Assembly: GCA_026398735.1 (NCBI GenBank)
Contig: JAPLSH010000007.1
Span: 40,624 to 104,623 of the forward strand
Reading direction: 5' to 3'
Origin: Pseudomonadota bacterium
GTDB taxonomy: Bacteria > Pseudomonadota > Gammaproteobacteria > Steroidobacterales > Steroidobacteraceae
DNA: 64,000 nt
In this document: in pieces, positions 16,758-26,320 of the stretch
How positions within the stretch are numbered: the stretch's first letter is position 1
Layout: every line of letters starts with the position of its first letter
The notes under the pieces: generated by a model
Database searches by the model: none
Told to the model about the DNA's origin: nothing
The model's input: the letters and a program-made list of their open reading frames with translations, nothing else
Made by a program: the position numbers and the translations under genes

Positions 16758-19700
16758 TCAGAACTTGTAGTTCATCCCCAGCACGTAGCGCCGGCCGTAA
16801 GCATCATAGTTGTTGCTGACGGTCTGCGAGCTGCCGCGCGAGTTATTGCTCGGGAAGATCATCGGGTGCTTGTCGAGCAGGTTGGTGACGAAGAACGACA
16901 CATCCCACACATGGCCCTTGTCGGTTTCACTGCTGTAACCGACGCGCAAGTTGGTGTTGAAGTAATTCGGCAGCCAGTTCACGTCGACATCCGGCGCCGT
17001 CTTGGCCACACCGTTGACCATCGTGCGGCCGGCATCCCAGTCAGCCTGATCAATATAGGTCGTATTGATCTTGGCGCGGCTGATGTACTCCTCGTTGACC
17101 TGCACCGACCACTTGTCGATCGTGTAGGTCAGGCTCAGGTTGCCCTTCCAATCCGGGTACAACGTGCCGCCGGTGAAGCCACTGGCGAAGTTGTTGACCA
17201 GACCGGTGCTGGAGGCTTGGTTGGAGCGCTCAAGCAGACGGCTGCCAAAGCCACGAATAGTCAACGTCTCGGGCAGCGACGTGAGCAGATCCGGGTGAGC
17301 GGTGTACTGCACTTCGTAGTCGATGCCGCGCACGGCGGTGTTGGCGATGTTCTGGTACGTATCGAGCACGCGACCGATGACCTTGGTGACAGGGTCACGC
17401 TCGACGTACTGGCACAGGCTGGTCTCACCGTTGAAGCAATCGGTCACGATGCGCTGATAGCCCAGCGTACCGATCGCGTCCTTGACCTGGATGTCGTAGT
17501 AGTCGACCGACATCTGCAGACCCTCAATCCAGCGAGGACGATAGATGGCACCAAAAGTCACGGTGTCCGCCTGCTCAGGCTTGAGGCTGGGGTTACCTGT
17601 GGTGACCGGCGTGACGGTGTACGCACAGACATCCTTGCCGGTCAGGTAGCGGCAGGCTGCCACCACCGGATCCGGGTTGATGTTGCCGCCGCTGCCCTGG
17701 CTGTCAAAGCGCTCCGAGAACGTCGGCTCACGCACGTCACGCGACAAAGTGCCGCGCACACGCAGGTCATCAAACACCTGGAAGTCCAAGCCGGCCTTGT
17801 ACGAATTGACGCTGCCAGTCTCGGAGTACTGCGAGTTGCGCAGCGCCAGATTCAAGCCGACGCGCTGGCCGCTGCTGAGCTTGAGCAACGGGATGTCCAG
17901 CTCACCGAATATTTCCTTCACGTTGTAGTCGCCCTTCATCGGCGGCACAGTCGAGAACGCGAAGATGTTCGGGCTACCGGTGGCATAGCCGGAAGGCACG
18001 CCACGGATGCCGATAGTCGGCAGGTTCAACGGTGGGCCGTTGTGATCCAGATCGATCGGGTAAGCCTGCTGGTTGATGTCCTCGGCGCGGTAGTTGGCAC
18101 CTGCTGCGGCGTTGATCGAACCCGCCCAACCCTCGAGCACCTTGCCGGTGAATAGCACTTCACCGAAATGCTGGTGCACGTCGCTGATGCCCCACTTGTC
18201 GCCGGTCACATAGGCGTTGGCCGCCGCCGACACATTGCCCTGACCGAAGATGTTGATGGGCACGCAACCGGAGACGCTGCCATCGAGGCCGATGGGCGAC
18301 TGCAGCAACTCGCCGTACTTGTCCCTCTTGCCCGGATACGCAGCCTGCGTGGCAGCAGCGATCTGCGCGGCCGACGGGTTGTACTGCGGCAACTGCACAT
18401 TGCAGATGATCTTGCCGGTGGAGTCCTTGACCGCGTCGATAGCCAGGAACAGACGATCCAGACGCACTTCACCGAACACGCCGGTGTACTTGTGCGAACG
18501 GCCCGACTGCCAGCTGGCATTGACCTGCCAGTTGTCGCTGATGTCGGCCTTCACGCCCGCACTCCACGTGAACATGGTGTGCACGTTGTGGGCGGTCTCG
18601 GTCTGGTTGTAGTTGGCCATGTTCAGGAACTGGCCGAGCTTGTTGACCTTGATGGAGGCCACGCTCTTGGCAGTCATTTCGGTCTGTACTGCGGTAGGCA
18701 GATACGGGTTGCCCGAGAAGATCGTGGCGAAGTACGGGTCTTCGAGCTCGGGGTTGCCGCGCTGGTTGACCGAGTTGGACTCCGACGAGCCGTACAGCAC
18801 ATGGCCATACACCTGCACGCGATCGTTGATCTCGTATTCGCCGCCCAAGAAGGCCGACCTCTCCTTGACCTGCGCACCGAAGGGGCCGGCGCGATGGGCT
18901 TGGTTGTGATAGTCGTACTCAGGACCGCCCTGCATGGTGCCGATGGCGGTGCTGAAGCCCGGCGTCTGGATGAACGGACGCGTGCCGGTGCCATCCTGCG
19001 TAAAGGCCGTGTTGATGAACGAGAAGGTCGGCACCGTCACGCCAGCGGCGTTATAGGCGTTGTCGATACGGCCGAAAGGCGAGAACGTCGGCTGGCTGAG
19101 GTTGGGCGCAGTCAAGCGCACCGGCACGCCCGGGGTAAGCGTGGCGCTCTTGTAGGCCGGGTTGGCAATGTAGCCCCAATGCTGGAACCAATCGCCCAGA
19201 CGCAACGGGTCACGGCTGATCTGGTCGATGTTGTTCATATCGACAGAGGCCGTCAGATTGAGCTTGTCGCCGATCCTGGTGCCACCGGTGACCGAGACCT
19301 TGTTGTTGAAGCCATCGCCACGCTCGGTGATACCGGTGCTGGCGCTGGCCTTGAGGCCTTGAAACTTGCGGTCGAGAACGAAGTTGACCACGCCGCCCAC
19401 AGCGTCAGCGCCGTACTGTGCCGAGGCACCGCCGGTGATGATGTCGACGTTCTTGATGAGGCCCTGGGGCAGCACACCGATGTTGACAGTGCCGCCGCGG
19501 TCATCCGGCACGATACGGGCACCGTCGAGCAGCACCAGCGTGCGCTGGCTGCCCAAACCACGCAGGTTCACATAGCTGCCGCCGGCATTGCCGAACAACG
19601 CGCCCGAACCGCGCTGCGCGGATTCGGTCTGGAACAACTGCGGCAGCTTGTCGAGCTGGTCGGCCAGCGCGGCGCCGGGGTTGCTCAGCTTAAGGTCGGC

Positions 19701-19898
19701 AGCGACGACTGACGTCACCGGCACCGGGGTCGTCATGCCAGTGACCTGACGGATGCGGGTACCGGTAACGGTCACTTCCTGCACTTCTTCGTCGGCGGCC
19801 ATGGCGGGCGCACCCACCAACATTGCCAGGGTCAGCGCCGGCACGGCACCACGATAAATCGCGCGCCGCACGGCGCGCGACAGAATGCTATCTGTCAT
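16758..19898 (-). CDS. TonB-dependent receptor
   Basis: Outer-membrane receptor of 1046 residues with signal peptide ending GAPAMA-AD, then EVQEVTVTGTRIRQV (TonB box and plug entry). The plug carries LRGLGSQRTLVLLDGARIVP and IITGGASAQYGADAVGGVVN, and the long barrel ends VLGMNYKF with a terminal Phe. It belongs to the large-receptor type that also includes the gene at 50514 and that is abundant in polymer-degrading proteobacteria. The cargo is unknown, since neither neighbour is a catabolic gene. It sits between the DUF502 gene and aspS on the same strand, interrupting a common gene order. A GGGG lies before the ATG. Confidence 0.93.
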   Translation of the reverse strand: MTDSILSRAVRRAIYRGAVPALTLAMLVGAPAMAADEEVQEVTVTGTRIRQVTGMTTPVPVTSVVAADLKLSNPGAALADQLDKLPQLFQTESAQRGSGALFGNAGGSYVNLRGLGSQRTLVLLDGARIVPDDRGGTVNIGVLPQGLIKNVDIITGGASAQYGADAVGGVVNFVLDRKFQGLKASASTGITERGDGFNNKVSVTGGTRIGDKLNLTASVDMNNIDQISRDPLRLGDWFQHWGYIANPAYKSATLTPGVPVRLTAPNLSQPTFSPFGRIDNAYNAAGVTVPTFSFINTAFTQDGTGTRPFIQTPGFSTAIGTMQGGPEYDYHNQAHRAGPFGAQVKERSAFLGGEYEINDRVQVYGHVLYGSSESNSVNQRGNPELEDPYFATIFSGNPYLPTAVQTEMTAKSVASIKVNKLGQFLNMANYNQTETAHNVHTMFTWSAGVKADISDNWQVNASWQSGRSHKYTGVFGEVRLDRLFLAIDAVKDSTGKIICNVQLPQYNPSAAQIAAATQAAYPGKRDKYGELLQSPIGLDGSVSGCVPINIFGQGNVSAAANAYVTGDKWGISDVHQHFGEVLFTGKVLEGWAGSINAAAGANYRAEDINQQAYPIDLDHNGPPLNLPTIGIRGVPSGYATGSPNIFAFSTVPPMKGDYNVKEIFGELDIPLLKLSSGQRVGLNLALRNSQYSETGSVNSYKAGLDFQVFDDLRVRGTLSRDVREPTFSERFDSQGSGGNINPDPVVAACRYLTGKDVCAYTVTPVTTGNPSLKPEQADTVTFGAIYRPRWIEGLQMSVDYYDIQVKDAIGTLGYQRIVTDCFNGETSLCQYVERDPVTKVIGRVLDTYQNIANTAVRGIDYEVQYTAHPDLLTSLPETLTIRGFGSRLLERSNQASSTGLVNNFASGFTGGTLYPDWKGNLSLTYTIDKWSVQVNEEYISRAKINTTYIDQADWDAGRTMVNGVAKTAPDVDVNWLPNYFNTNLRVGYSSETDKGHVWDVSFFVTNLLDKHPMIFPSNNSRGSSQTVSNNYDAYGRRYVLGMNYKF

Positions 19899-20007
19899 GA
19901 CTAAATCCCCTGAGCTTTATGGTTATAAGCCGTGTTGCCCACACCGTGAACAACGCGTAGGGCGAAACTACAACAGCAGGCGGCCGAGCGCCAGATACAC
20001 GAAGAAA

Positions 20008-20652
20008 TCAGGTGTCAGCAGGAAGCGACACGGGCCGTATCGAAGGGGGTACTACCACTCCCAGTGTCACGATCATTTTCATGGCGGCATCGACACTCAT
20101 GTCCAGCTCAATGAGCTGCGACTGCGGCACCATGAAGATGAACCCAGAGGTGGGATTGGGTGTGGTCGGCACAAATACACAGGCCATCGGTACGCCGGTG
20201 TGCGCATCGATGCCAGGCAAGTCACTGGACGTGACAAAAGCGATGCTCCAAGCCTCGCGACGCGGATATTCGACCAACACGACCTTGTTGAAGGAATCGC
20301 CGGAGCTGGACACCAGCGTCTCGGTAAAGCCTTTGACACCAGAATAGATGGTGCGCACCAGCGGAATGCGGTTGAGCAGGTCTTCCCACCAGCCCACCAA
20401 ACGTCGGCCAATGAAATTGGCCGCCAGCACGCCGGTGAGCAGCAACACGATCGCAGCCACCACCAGACCGAAGCCCGGCAGGTCATGGCCGAGCCAGGCA
20501 TCGGGGCGCCACCGCGCTGGCAACAGCGGCAACAGATTGTCCATGACCTCAAACAGGAAGCGGAACGCCAGGTAGGTGACGCCCAACGGCACCCACACCA
20601 GCAGTCCGGCCATGAGGTAACGGCGCAGACGTCGCAGCAGTGCGGCTCTCAC
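20008..20652 (-). CDS. DUF502 inner-membrane protein
   Basis: Protein of 214 residues of the DUF502 family, function unknown. Two membrane segments are clear: about residues 13-35 (MAGLLVWVPLGVTYLAFRFL) and 59-82 (GFGLVVAAIVLLLTGVLAAN). The soluble part follows, with the family phrase IPLVRTIYSGVKGFTETL and later FVPTTPNPTSGFIFMVP. The start is GTG overlapping the fmdB stop (GTGA), so the two are coupled. The fmdB-DUF502-aspS order is common in proteobacteria; here aspS has been separated from the pair. Confidence 0.88.
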   Translation of the reverse strand: MRAALLRRLRRYLMAGLLVWVPLGVTYLAFRFLFEVMDNLLPLLPARWRPDAWLGHDLPGFGLVVAAIVLLLTGVLAANFIGRRLVGWWEDLLNRIPLVRTIYSGVKGFTETLVSSSGDSFNKVVLVEYPRREAWSIAFVTSSDLPGIDAHTGVPMACVFVPTTPNPTSGFIFMVPQSQLIELDMSVDAAMKMIVTLGVVVPPSIRPVSLPADT

Positions 20653-21062
20653 TTGCGTGTCTTAGCCTTGGGCTTGGGCTTGGGCTTGGGCTTTGCCGGT
20701 GATTTGGCCGGTGATTTGGATTGCGTGGCGGACTTGCTGGCCGAGGGATTGGCTGCCTCGACTGGCTTGGCAGCCGGCGTGGCGTCAGCAGGCTTGTCTG
20801 CGACCGCGGGCTTGTCTGCCTCGGCCGCTGGTGCAGACGTGTCGGTATCGGCACCGGCAAGGTTGCGCTTGCGGTCGCCCTCGCCCTTGAAGTCGGTCTC
20901 GTACCAACCCGAGCCCTTGAGTCGGAACACGGGGGCCGAGATCAACTTGGTGAGCTGGCTCTTGCCACAGCTGGTGCATTTGCGCAGGGGCGCGTCGGAA
21001 ATCTTTTGCAGCACTTCGATCTGCGCGCTACAGGCCTTGCACTGATATTCATAGAATGGCAT
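20649..21062 (-). CDS. FmdB-type zinc-ribbon protein with basic Ala/Lys/Pro tail
   Basis: Protein of 137 residues. The N-terminal 50 residues form an FmdB-type zinc ribbon (start MPFYEYQCKAC, with C8, C11, C29 and C32 as two CxxC pairs). The family's molecular role is unsettled. The rest, from about residue 70, is low-complexity Ala/Lys/Pro/Ser, ending in alternating PAKPKPKPKPKAK before TRK. FmdB proteins often have a variable tail, but this one is long. ATG 21062 is chosen over 21077 because MPFYEY is the family start. It overlaps the DUF502 start by four bases and follows clpB by 14 bases. Confidence 0.87.
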   Translation of the reverse strand: MPFYEYQCKACSAQIEVLQKISDAPLRKCTSCGKSQLTKLISAPVFRLKGSGWYETDFKGEGDRKRNLAGADTDTSAPAAEADKPAVADKPADATPAAKPVEAANPSASKSATQSKSPAKSPAKPKPKPKPKAKTRK

Positions 21063-21076
21063 GGCGTCATTATGCA

Positions 21077-23659
21077 TCAGCCACGTTGGCTGCCGAACAC
21101 CAGTTGCCCGGCTTTTGCTGCCAGAGTGATCACATCACCAGCCTGCAACTGACCGCGCAGGATGCGCTCGGCCAGCGGATTCTCGACCTGCTGCTGAATG
21201 GCACGCTTGAGCGGTCGTGCGCCATACACCGGATCGAAGCCCGCCTCGCCCAGTAGCGCACAAGCGCTATCGGACAGCTCCAGCGTCATGTCACGCTCGG
21301 CCAGCCGCGCCTTGAGGCCGGCCAGTTGAATTTCGACGATGGCACGGATCTGTGCCGCACCCAGCGGATGGAAGACGATGATGTCGTCGATGCGGTTGAT
21401 GAACTCGGGCCGAAAGTGCTGCTCCACCCGCTCCATGACAGCCGACTTCATCTGCTCGTAAGGGCCCTCGCCCGCCATCTGCTGGATGATGTCGGAGCCT
21501 AAGTTGGAGGTCATGATGATGACCGTGTTGCGAAAGTCCACGGTGCGACCCTGACCATCGGTCAGACGACCGTCATCGAGCACCTGCAGCAGCACGTTGA
21601 ACACATCTTTGTGCGCCTTCTCGACTTCATCGAGCAGCACCACCGAATACGGGCGACGACGCACGGCTTCGGTCAGGTAACCGCCCTCTTCATAGCCCAC
21701 ATAGCCTGGCGGTGCGCCGATCAGCCGTGCCACCGAGTGCTGCTCCATGAACTCACTCATATCGACGCGCACGATGGACTCGTCAGTGTCGAACAAAAAC
21801 TCTGCCAAGGCCTTGCACAGCTCGGTCTTGCCTACACCGGTGGGACCTAGAAACAGGAACGAACCGTTAGGACGGCGCGGATCTGAAAGCCCTGCACGCG
21901 AACGGCGGATGGCATTGGCCACGATGCGCAGCGCCTCGGGCTGCCCCACCACGCGCTTGCCCAGCGCCTCTTCCATGCGCAGCAGTTTGTCTTTCTCGCC
22001 TTCGAGCATCTTGGACACGGGAATGCCGGTCCATTTGGACACAACCTCTGCGATCTCCTCTTCGGTGACGCTGGTACGCACCAAGGTCGGTGCGGTCTGT
22101 TCGGCGGCCTGTGCGGCAACTAGCTGCTTTTCCAGCTCGGGAATACGGCCGTATTGCAGCTCTGCCATGCGCGCCAGATCGTTGCCGCGACGCGCCGCCT
22201 CAAGCTCTGCTTTGAGTTTCTCGATGGACTCCTTGATGGTGGCAGCGCCCTGCTGCGCGGCCTTTTCAGCCTTCCACACTTCATCCAGGTCGGCGTATTC
22301 CTTCTCGAGTCCCTGCAAGGTCTCTTCAAGCGTTGCTAAGCGTTTACGCGAGGCGTCGTCATCTTCTTTGCGCAGCGCCACCTGTTCGATGCGCAACTGG
22401 ATGATGCGCCGCTCTAGGCGATCCATCACCTCGGGCTTGGAGTCAATTTCCATACGCAGCCGCGAACCGGCCTCATCAATCAGGTCGATGGCCTTATCGG
22501 GCAGTTGGCGATCGGCAATGTAGCGATGCGACAGCTGTGCAGCAGCCACGATGGCCGGATCGGTGATTTCGATGCCGTGGTGCACTTCGTAGCGCTCTTT
22601 GAGACCGCGCAAAATGGCGATGGTGTCTTCGACTGAAGGCTCATCAACCAACACCTTCTGAAAGCGGCGCTCGAGTGCAGCGTCTTTCTCGATGTACTTG
22701 CGATATTCATCGAGTGTGGTGGCACCTACGCAGTGCAGCTCACCCCGCGCCAGCGCAGGCTTGAGCATGTTGCCCGCATCCATAGAGCCTTCGGCTTTGC
22801 CGGCGCCCACCATGGTGTGCAGTTCATCGATGAACAGGATGACCTGGCCTTCCTGCTTGCCCAAGTCTTTGAGCACGGCCTTCAGGCGCTCTTCAAATTC
22901 GCCGCGAAACTTCGCGCCGGCGATCAGCGCGCCCATGTCCAATGACAGAATGCGCTTGTTTTTAAGGCCCTCGGGCACTTCACCGTTGATGATGCGCTGT
23001 GCCAATCCCTCGACGATGGCAGTCTTGCCCACGCCGGGCTCACCGATGAGCACCGGATTGTTCTTGGTACGCCGCTGCAACACCTGAATGGTGCGACGGA
23101 TTTCATCATCGCGGCCGATGACCGGATCGAGCTTGCCGGCCAATGCCAGCGCCGTCAGATCAACGGTGTATTTGGACAATGCCTCGCGACTCTCTTCGGC
23201 ATTGGGATCATTGACCGCCTCGCCGCCACGCACCTCGGTGATGGCTTGTTCCAGCTTGGCTTTACTGATCCCGACGGACTTGAACAACTTGCCCAGTTCG
23301 CCCCGGTCCTCACACAGCGCCAGCGCAAACAGCTCGCTAGAGATGTACTGATCGCCGCGCTGCTGCGCGAGCTTATCGGTGACATTGAGCAGCCGCGACA
23401 GGTCGGGCGACACATGCACCTGACCCGGTGTGCCCTCGACCTTGGGCAGGCGCTCAAGCAGTGCGACGAGTTCGGTTTTTAGTTTGGGCAGATTGGCGCC
23501 CGCCTTCGCCAGCAACGGCCGCAATGAGCCCCCCTGCTGGTCCAGCAATGCCGACAGCAGGTGTGCCGGATCGAGCATCTGGTTATCGGCGCCCACCGCC
23601 AAGGACTGAGCGTCGGCGAGGGCATTTTGGAATCGGCTGGTCAGTTTGTCGTTACGCAT
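21077..23659 (-). CDS. clpB: ATP-dependent chaperone ClpB
   Basis: Disaggregase of 860 residues (E. coli ClpB has 857) that works with DnaK to rescue aggregated protein in the cytoplasm. It has the N-terminal repeat domain ([18 protein letters not shown], then AHLLSALL), AAA-1 Walker [18 protein letters not shown], a long coiled-coil middle domain (about 400-525) and AAA-2 Walker [18 protein letters not shown]. The C-terminus has [20 protein letters not shown] chose ATG 23659 (MRNDKLTS) instead of 23668, by family alignment from memory. I did not find a confident heat-shock promoter in the 48 bases between the ZIP gene and this start. Confidence 0.97.
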   Translation of the reverse strand: MRNDKLTSRFQNALADAQSLAVGADNQMLDPAHLLSALLDQQGGSLRPLLAKAGANLPKLKTELVALLERLPKVEGTPGQVHVSPDLSRLLNVTDKLAQQRGDQYISSELFALALCEDRGELGKLFKSVGISKAKLEQAITEVRGGEAVNDPNAEESREALSKYTVDLTALALAGKLDPVIGRDDEIRRTIQVLQRRTKNNPVLIGEPGVGKTAIVEGLAQRIINGEVPEGLKNKRILSLDMGALIAGAKFRGEFEERLKAVLKDLGKQEGQVILFIDELHTMVGAGKAEGSMDAGNMLKPALARGELHCVGATTLDEYRKYIEKDAALERRFQKVLVDEPSVEDTIAILRGLKERYEVHHGIEITDPAIVAAAQLSHRYIADRQLPDKAIDLIDEAGSRLRMEIDSKPEVMDRLERRIIQLRIEQVALRKEDDDASRKRLATLEETLQGLEKEYADLDEVWKAEKAAQQGAATIKESIEKLKAELEAARRGNDLARMAELQYGRIPELEKQLVAAQAAEQTAPTLVRTSVTEEEIAEVVSKWTGIPVSKMLEGEKDKLLRMEEALGKRVVGQPEALRIVANAIRRSRAGLSDPRRPNGSFLFLGPTGVGKTELCKALAEFLFDTDESIVRVDMSEFMEQHSVARLIGAPPGYVGYEEGGYLTEAVRRRPYSVVLLDEVEKAHKDVFNVLLQVLDDGRLTDGQGRTVDFRNTVIIMTSNLGSDIIQQMAGEGPYEQMKSAVMERVEQHFRPEFINRIDDIIVFHPLGAAQIRAIVEIQLAGLKARLAERDMTLELSDSACALLGEAGFDPVYGARPLKRAIQQQVENPLAERILRGQLQAGDVITLAAKAGQLVFGSQRG

Positions 23660-23707
23660 GACACCCATGTTGGGGCAAGCGCAACGGGCTTCAATAGGTA
23701 TTGACCG

Positions 23708-24511
23708 TCAATGCGGAAACAGGTGCATCAGTGTGGCAATGACAGCCACGCCAGCCGCCATCAACAGCACCTGCCAGACGCTGGCGCGCAGATCGACACG
23801 CCGATGCATGCCGGGGATCAGGTCGGCCACGGCCACATACAGCAGGCTGGCCGCCGAAACGCCCAGCGCATAGGGCAAAGCCGTCATCGCCTGCGAGAGC
23901 GCGAAATAACCAATCAAGCCGCCCAGAATGGACGTGAAGCTGGTGCCGACATTGGACAGCAGCGCCTGGCGACGGCTCATGCCGCCGTGCAACAGCACGG
24001 CAAAGTTACCCACCTCAGCCGGAATCTCGTGGGTCATCACGGCAAGGCCGGCCACGATGCCCAGCTGGATATCAGTCATGAACGCGGCAGCAATCAGCAC
24101 GCCATCGAGCGCGTTGTGCACACCCTCACCCACCAGCATCATCGTGGCGGAGGCACGATCGCGGGCACCGTGGCCCGGCGTGTGCTGTTCGCAATGGTCT
24201 TCGTGGCAATGGCGCCACAACACCAGCTTTTCCAGAATAAAGAACAGCGCGATACCACCCAGCAGCGACAAGCCCACGCCGCTGACATCTTGGCCAGGTG
24301 AATGCTCGACCGCCTCGGGCAACAAGCCCAGCAGCGCTGCACCCAGCAGCGCTCCGGTGGCAAAGGCCACCAGATAGGGCAAGGAGCGCGCACGCGCACG
24401 CTCGTTGAGCAACAGGAACAACGATGCCACCAGCGCGCTGAGCACGCCGCCGACAAAGGTGAACAGGATGATCCAGGTGAGAGTGTTCAAGCGCGCAAGT
24501 GTACCAGCCAA
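23708..24511 (-). CDS. ZIP-family divalent metal transporter
   Basis: Polytopic membrane protein of 267 residues in the ZIP family, importers or facilitators of Zn, Fe or Mn. The metal-path motifs in the fourth and fifth membrane helices are present: EGVHNALDGVLIAAAF and MTHEIPAEVGNFAVLLHGG. A His-rich loop (WRHCHEDHCEQHTPGHG, about residues 99-115) is the usual variable metal-binding loop. The start is written as TTG 24511; other TTG codons downstream are possible, so the N-terminus is uncertain. It is co-directional with pgeF upstream (33-base gap) and clpB downstream (48-base gap). Metal specificity is not readable from sequence. Confidence 0.9.
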   Translation of the reverse strand: MAGTLARLNTLTWIILFTFVGGVLSALVASLFLLLNERARARSLPYLVAFATGALLGAALLGLLPEAVEHSPGQDVSGVGLSLLGGIALFFILEKLVLWRHCHEDHCEQHTPGHGARDRASATMMLVGEGVHNALDGVLIAAAFMTDIQLGIVAGLAVMTHEIPAEVGNFAVLLHGGMSRRQALLSNVGTSFTSILGGLIGYFALSQAMTALPYALGVSAASLLYVAVADLIPGMHRRVDLRASVWQVLLMAAGVAVIATLMHLFPH

Positions 24512-24544
24512 CAGCGCCGCAACCGGTCACTGCGGGGCAGCGAA

Positions 24545-25300
24545 TCAGGTGGGCGGATCGATCCACACCAGACTTGCCATACGGCCGGTGAGCGCCGCAC
24601 GCCGATAGGAATAAAAGTCGTCGGTTTCTGTGTAGGTGCAGCGGTCGCCCCCACTGACCGCGGTCACACCCTCGGCCGCCAGTGCGCGCCGTGCCAGCGC
24701 ATATAAGTCGGCCAGCCAGCGACCCCGAGCATTGGCCGAGAATGCTGCTTCCGCATCGGCGTCGGCAGCACAAAACGCCGCCCGGACCTCATTGCCCACC
24801 TCGAACTGCGCAGGCCCGATGGCCGGCCCCAACCACGCCTGCAGTGCCACACCCGGTGTCGCCTTGCTGCGCAGAGCCCGCACGCTGTGCGAGAGCACGC
24901 CACCAGCCAGTCCGCGCCAGCCGGCGTGGGCGGCAGCCACCGCCGAACCGTCTACTGCGGCCAACAAGACCGGCAGGCAATCGGCCGTCTGAATGGCACA
25001 CACCACCCCTGCGATGCGCGTCACGGCTGCATCGGCACGCCGCGGGCCGGGCTGATCCAGGTCGACAACATCCATGCCGTGTACTTGTTCTAACCACTGC
25101 GGCGCCGCGGGCAACTGCACCGCCGCCGTCAGCCGCAGCAGGTTCTGTAGCAGCGCCGCAGCGTCGTCACCGACGCGCTGACCAAAATTAAAACTGTCGA
25201 AGGGTGCGGCACTGACACCGCCACGACGCAGCGTACAGACGGCCCGCACGCCGGGCACCGCGGGCCAATCGGGCAGCAACAGGGCCGGCGTTACGGTCAT
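24545..25300 (-). CDS. pgeF: PgeF/YfiH-family multicopper polyphenol oxidase-like protein
   Basis: Protein of 251 residues of the YfiH/PgeF (Cu-oxidase_4) family, described as purine nucleoside phosphorylase/adenosine deaminase and linked to peptidoglycan editing in E. coli. Signatures are QWLEQVHGMDVV, AIQTADCLPVLLA and AAAHAGWRGLAGGV, which supply the metal-binding His and Cys, and a late YTETDDFYSYRR. The ATG overlaps the rluD stop (ATGA), the standard rluD-pgeF coupling in gammaproteobacteria. Cytoplasmic. Confidence 0.93.
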   Translation of the reverse strand: MTVTPALLLPDWPAVPGVRAVCTLRRGGVSAAPFDSFNFGQRVGDDAAALLQNLLRLTAAVQLPAAPQWLEQVHGMDVVDLDQPGPRRADAAVTRIAGVVCAIQTADCLPVLLAAVDGSAVAAAHAGWRGLAGGVLSHSVRALRSKATPGVALQAWLGPAIGPAQFEVGNEVRAAFCAADADAEAAFSANARGRWLADLYALARRALAAEGVTAVSGGDRCTYTETDDFYSYRRAALTGRMASLVWIDPPT

Positions 25301-26253
25301 CAGACCGAGGCGTCACGCAGCACTTGCAGCAACCCCAGCAGATCGGCAGGGGCAGGTGTTTGCACCTCGACGGTCTCGCCTGTCACCGGGTGCTCAAAAG
25401 CCAGCCGCGTGGCATGCAGCGCCTGCCGCCGAAACCCTTGCAGCGCAACGCGCACCTGCGGCGGATCGCCCGCCCGCAACTGCCGGCGACCGCCGTAAGC
25501 CGGATCACCGACCAGCGGATGACCTGCATGGGCCATGTGCACGCGGATCTGGTGGGTGCGGCCGGTTTCCAGATTCACGCGCAGCAGCGTGTGGTTTTGG
25601 AAGCGCTCGATCAGACGGTAGTGCGTGACGGCATTACGACCGTCGGGGCGCACCGTCATTTTCAGGCGGTCGGTCCGGTGACGGCCGATGGGCTGATCGA
25701 TGGTGCCGCCGCCGGTGGCCTTGCCGACCACCAGCGCCAGATACTCGCGGTGGATGTCGTGTTCACGCAGCAACTCGACCAGCGCCGTATGGAGCTCGAT
25801 GGTGCGCGCCACGACCAGCAGGCCGCTGGTTTCTTTGTCGATGCGGTGCACGATGCCGGCGCGCGGCACGGTGGCCAGCTTCGGATCCCAGGCCAGCAGC
25901 GCGTTTTGCAGGGTATTGGAAGGGTTTCCAGCGCCCGGATGCACCACCAGACCGACGGGCTTGTTGATCACCAGCAGATGCTCGTCCTGCCAGCGCACAT
26001 CGATGGGGATCGACTGTGGCTGCACAGTGACGTCTGGCGGCACCTCGGCCTGCACGCTGACCTGCTCGCCGCCGTACATCAGATCCCGCGGCCGCGCGGC
26101 CTGACCATTGATGCGCACCGCGCCGTCGCGGATCCAGCCCGCCAGTCGCGAGCGAGAATATTGGGGCAACGCTACCGCCAGCGCAGCATCCAAGCGCAGA
26201 CCGGCGGGGGTGGCAGGCAATTCGATCTGGTGATTACGGAACTCAGCAGGCAT
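25300..26253 (-). CDS. rluD: 23S rRNA pseudouridine synthase RluD
   Basis: Protein of 317 residues (E. coli RluD has 326) that makes pseudouridines in helix 69 of 23S rRNA. It has an N-terminal S4-like RNA-binding domain (LPQYSRSRLAGWIRDGAVRI, then MYGGEQVSVQAEV) and a synthase domain with GLVVHPGAGN and the catalytic aspartate in VHRIDKETSGLLVVA, followed by TGRTHQIRVHMAHAGHPLVG. Start ATG 26253 (MPAEFRN) is chosen because longer frames cross the bamD promoter and start. It is divergent from bamD, a common neighbourhood in this group, and four-base overlapped with pgeF. Confidence 0.96.
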   Translation of the reverse strand: MPAEFRNHQIELPATPAGLRLDAALAVALPQYSRSRLAGWIRDGAVRINGQAARPRDLMYGGEQVSVQAEVPPDVTVQPQSIPIDVRWQDEHLLVINKPVGLVVHPGAGNPSNTLQNALLAWDPKLATVPRAGIVHRIDKETSGLLVVARTIELHTALVELLREHDIHREYLALVVGKATGGGTIDQPIGRHRTDRLKMTVRPDGRNAVTHYRLIERFQNHTLLRVNLETGRTHQIRVHMAHAGHPLVGDPAYGGRRQLRAGDPPQVRVALQGFRRQALHATRLAFEHPVTGETVEVQTPAPADLLGLLQVLRDASV

Positions 26254-26286
26254 CAGGGTGTCGCAGTGGTAGCCGGGGGGTTTCGC

Positions 26287-26292
26287 TATACT
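26287..26292 (+). promoter_or_regulatory. candidate -10 box for bamD
   Basis: TATACT lies 29 bases before the bamD ATG in the 67-base gap between divergent rluD and bamD. It would give a leader of about 22 bases that includes the AGGA ribosome site. No good -35 is visible at the usual distance, so this is a weak call. Confidence 0.35.
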
Positions 26293-26320
26293 CTCATGCC
26301 CCGAGTCCCAGGATCCCACC

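Noticed and set aside
16866..19712. Two long plus-strand open frames (about 429 and 514 codons) opposite the TonB receptor
   Set aside because: They are antisense shadows of a GC-rich receptor gene; the translations are His/Arg/Asp/Val-rich with no domain, and the receptor on the minus strand has full family structure.
20649..20710. Tandem DNA repeat (GGGCTT units)
   Set aside because: It codes for the Lys-Pro end of the FmdB protein in frame and is too short to be a separate repeat element.
23660..23707. Heat-shock (sigma-32) promoter for clpB
   Set aside because: I found no convincing CTTGAAA / CCCCAT-type pair at correct spacing in the gap; the promoter may lie inside the ZIP gene.
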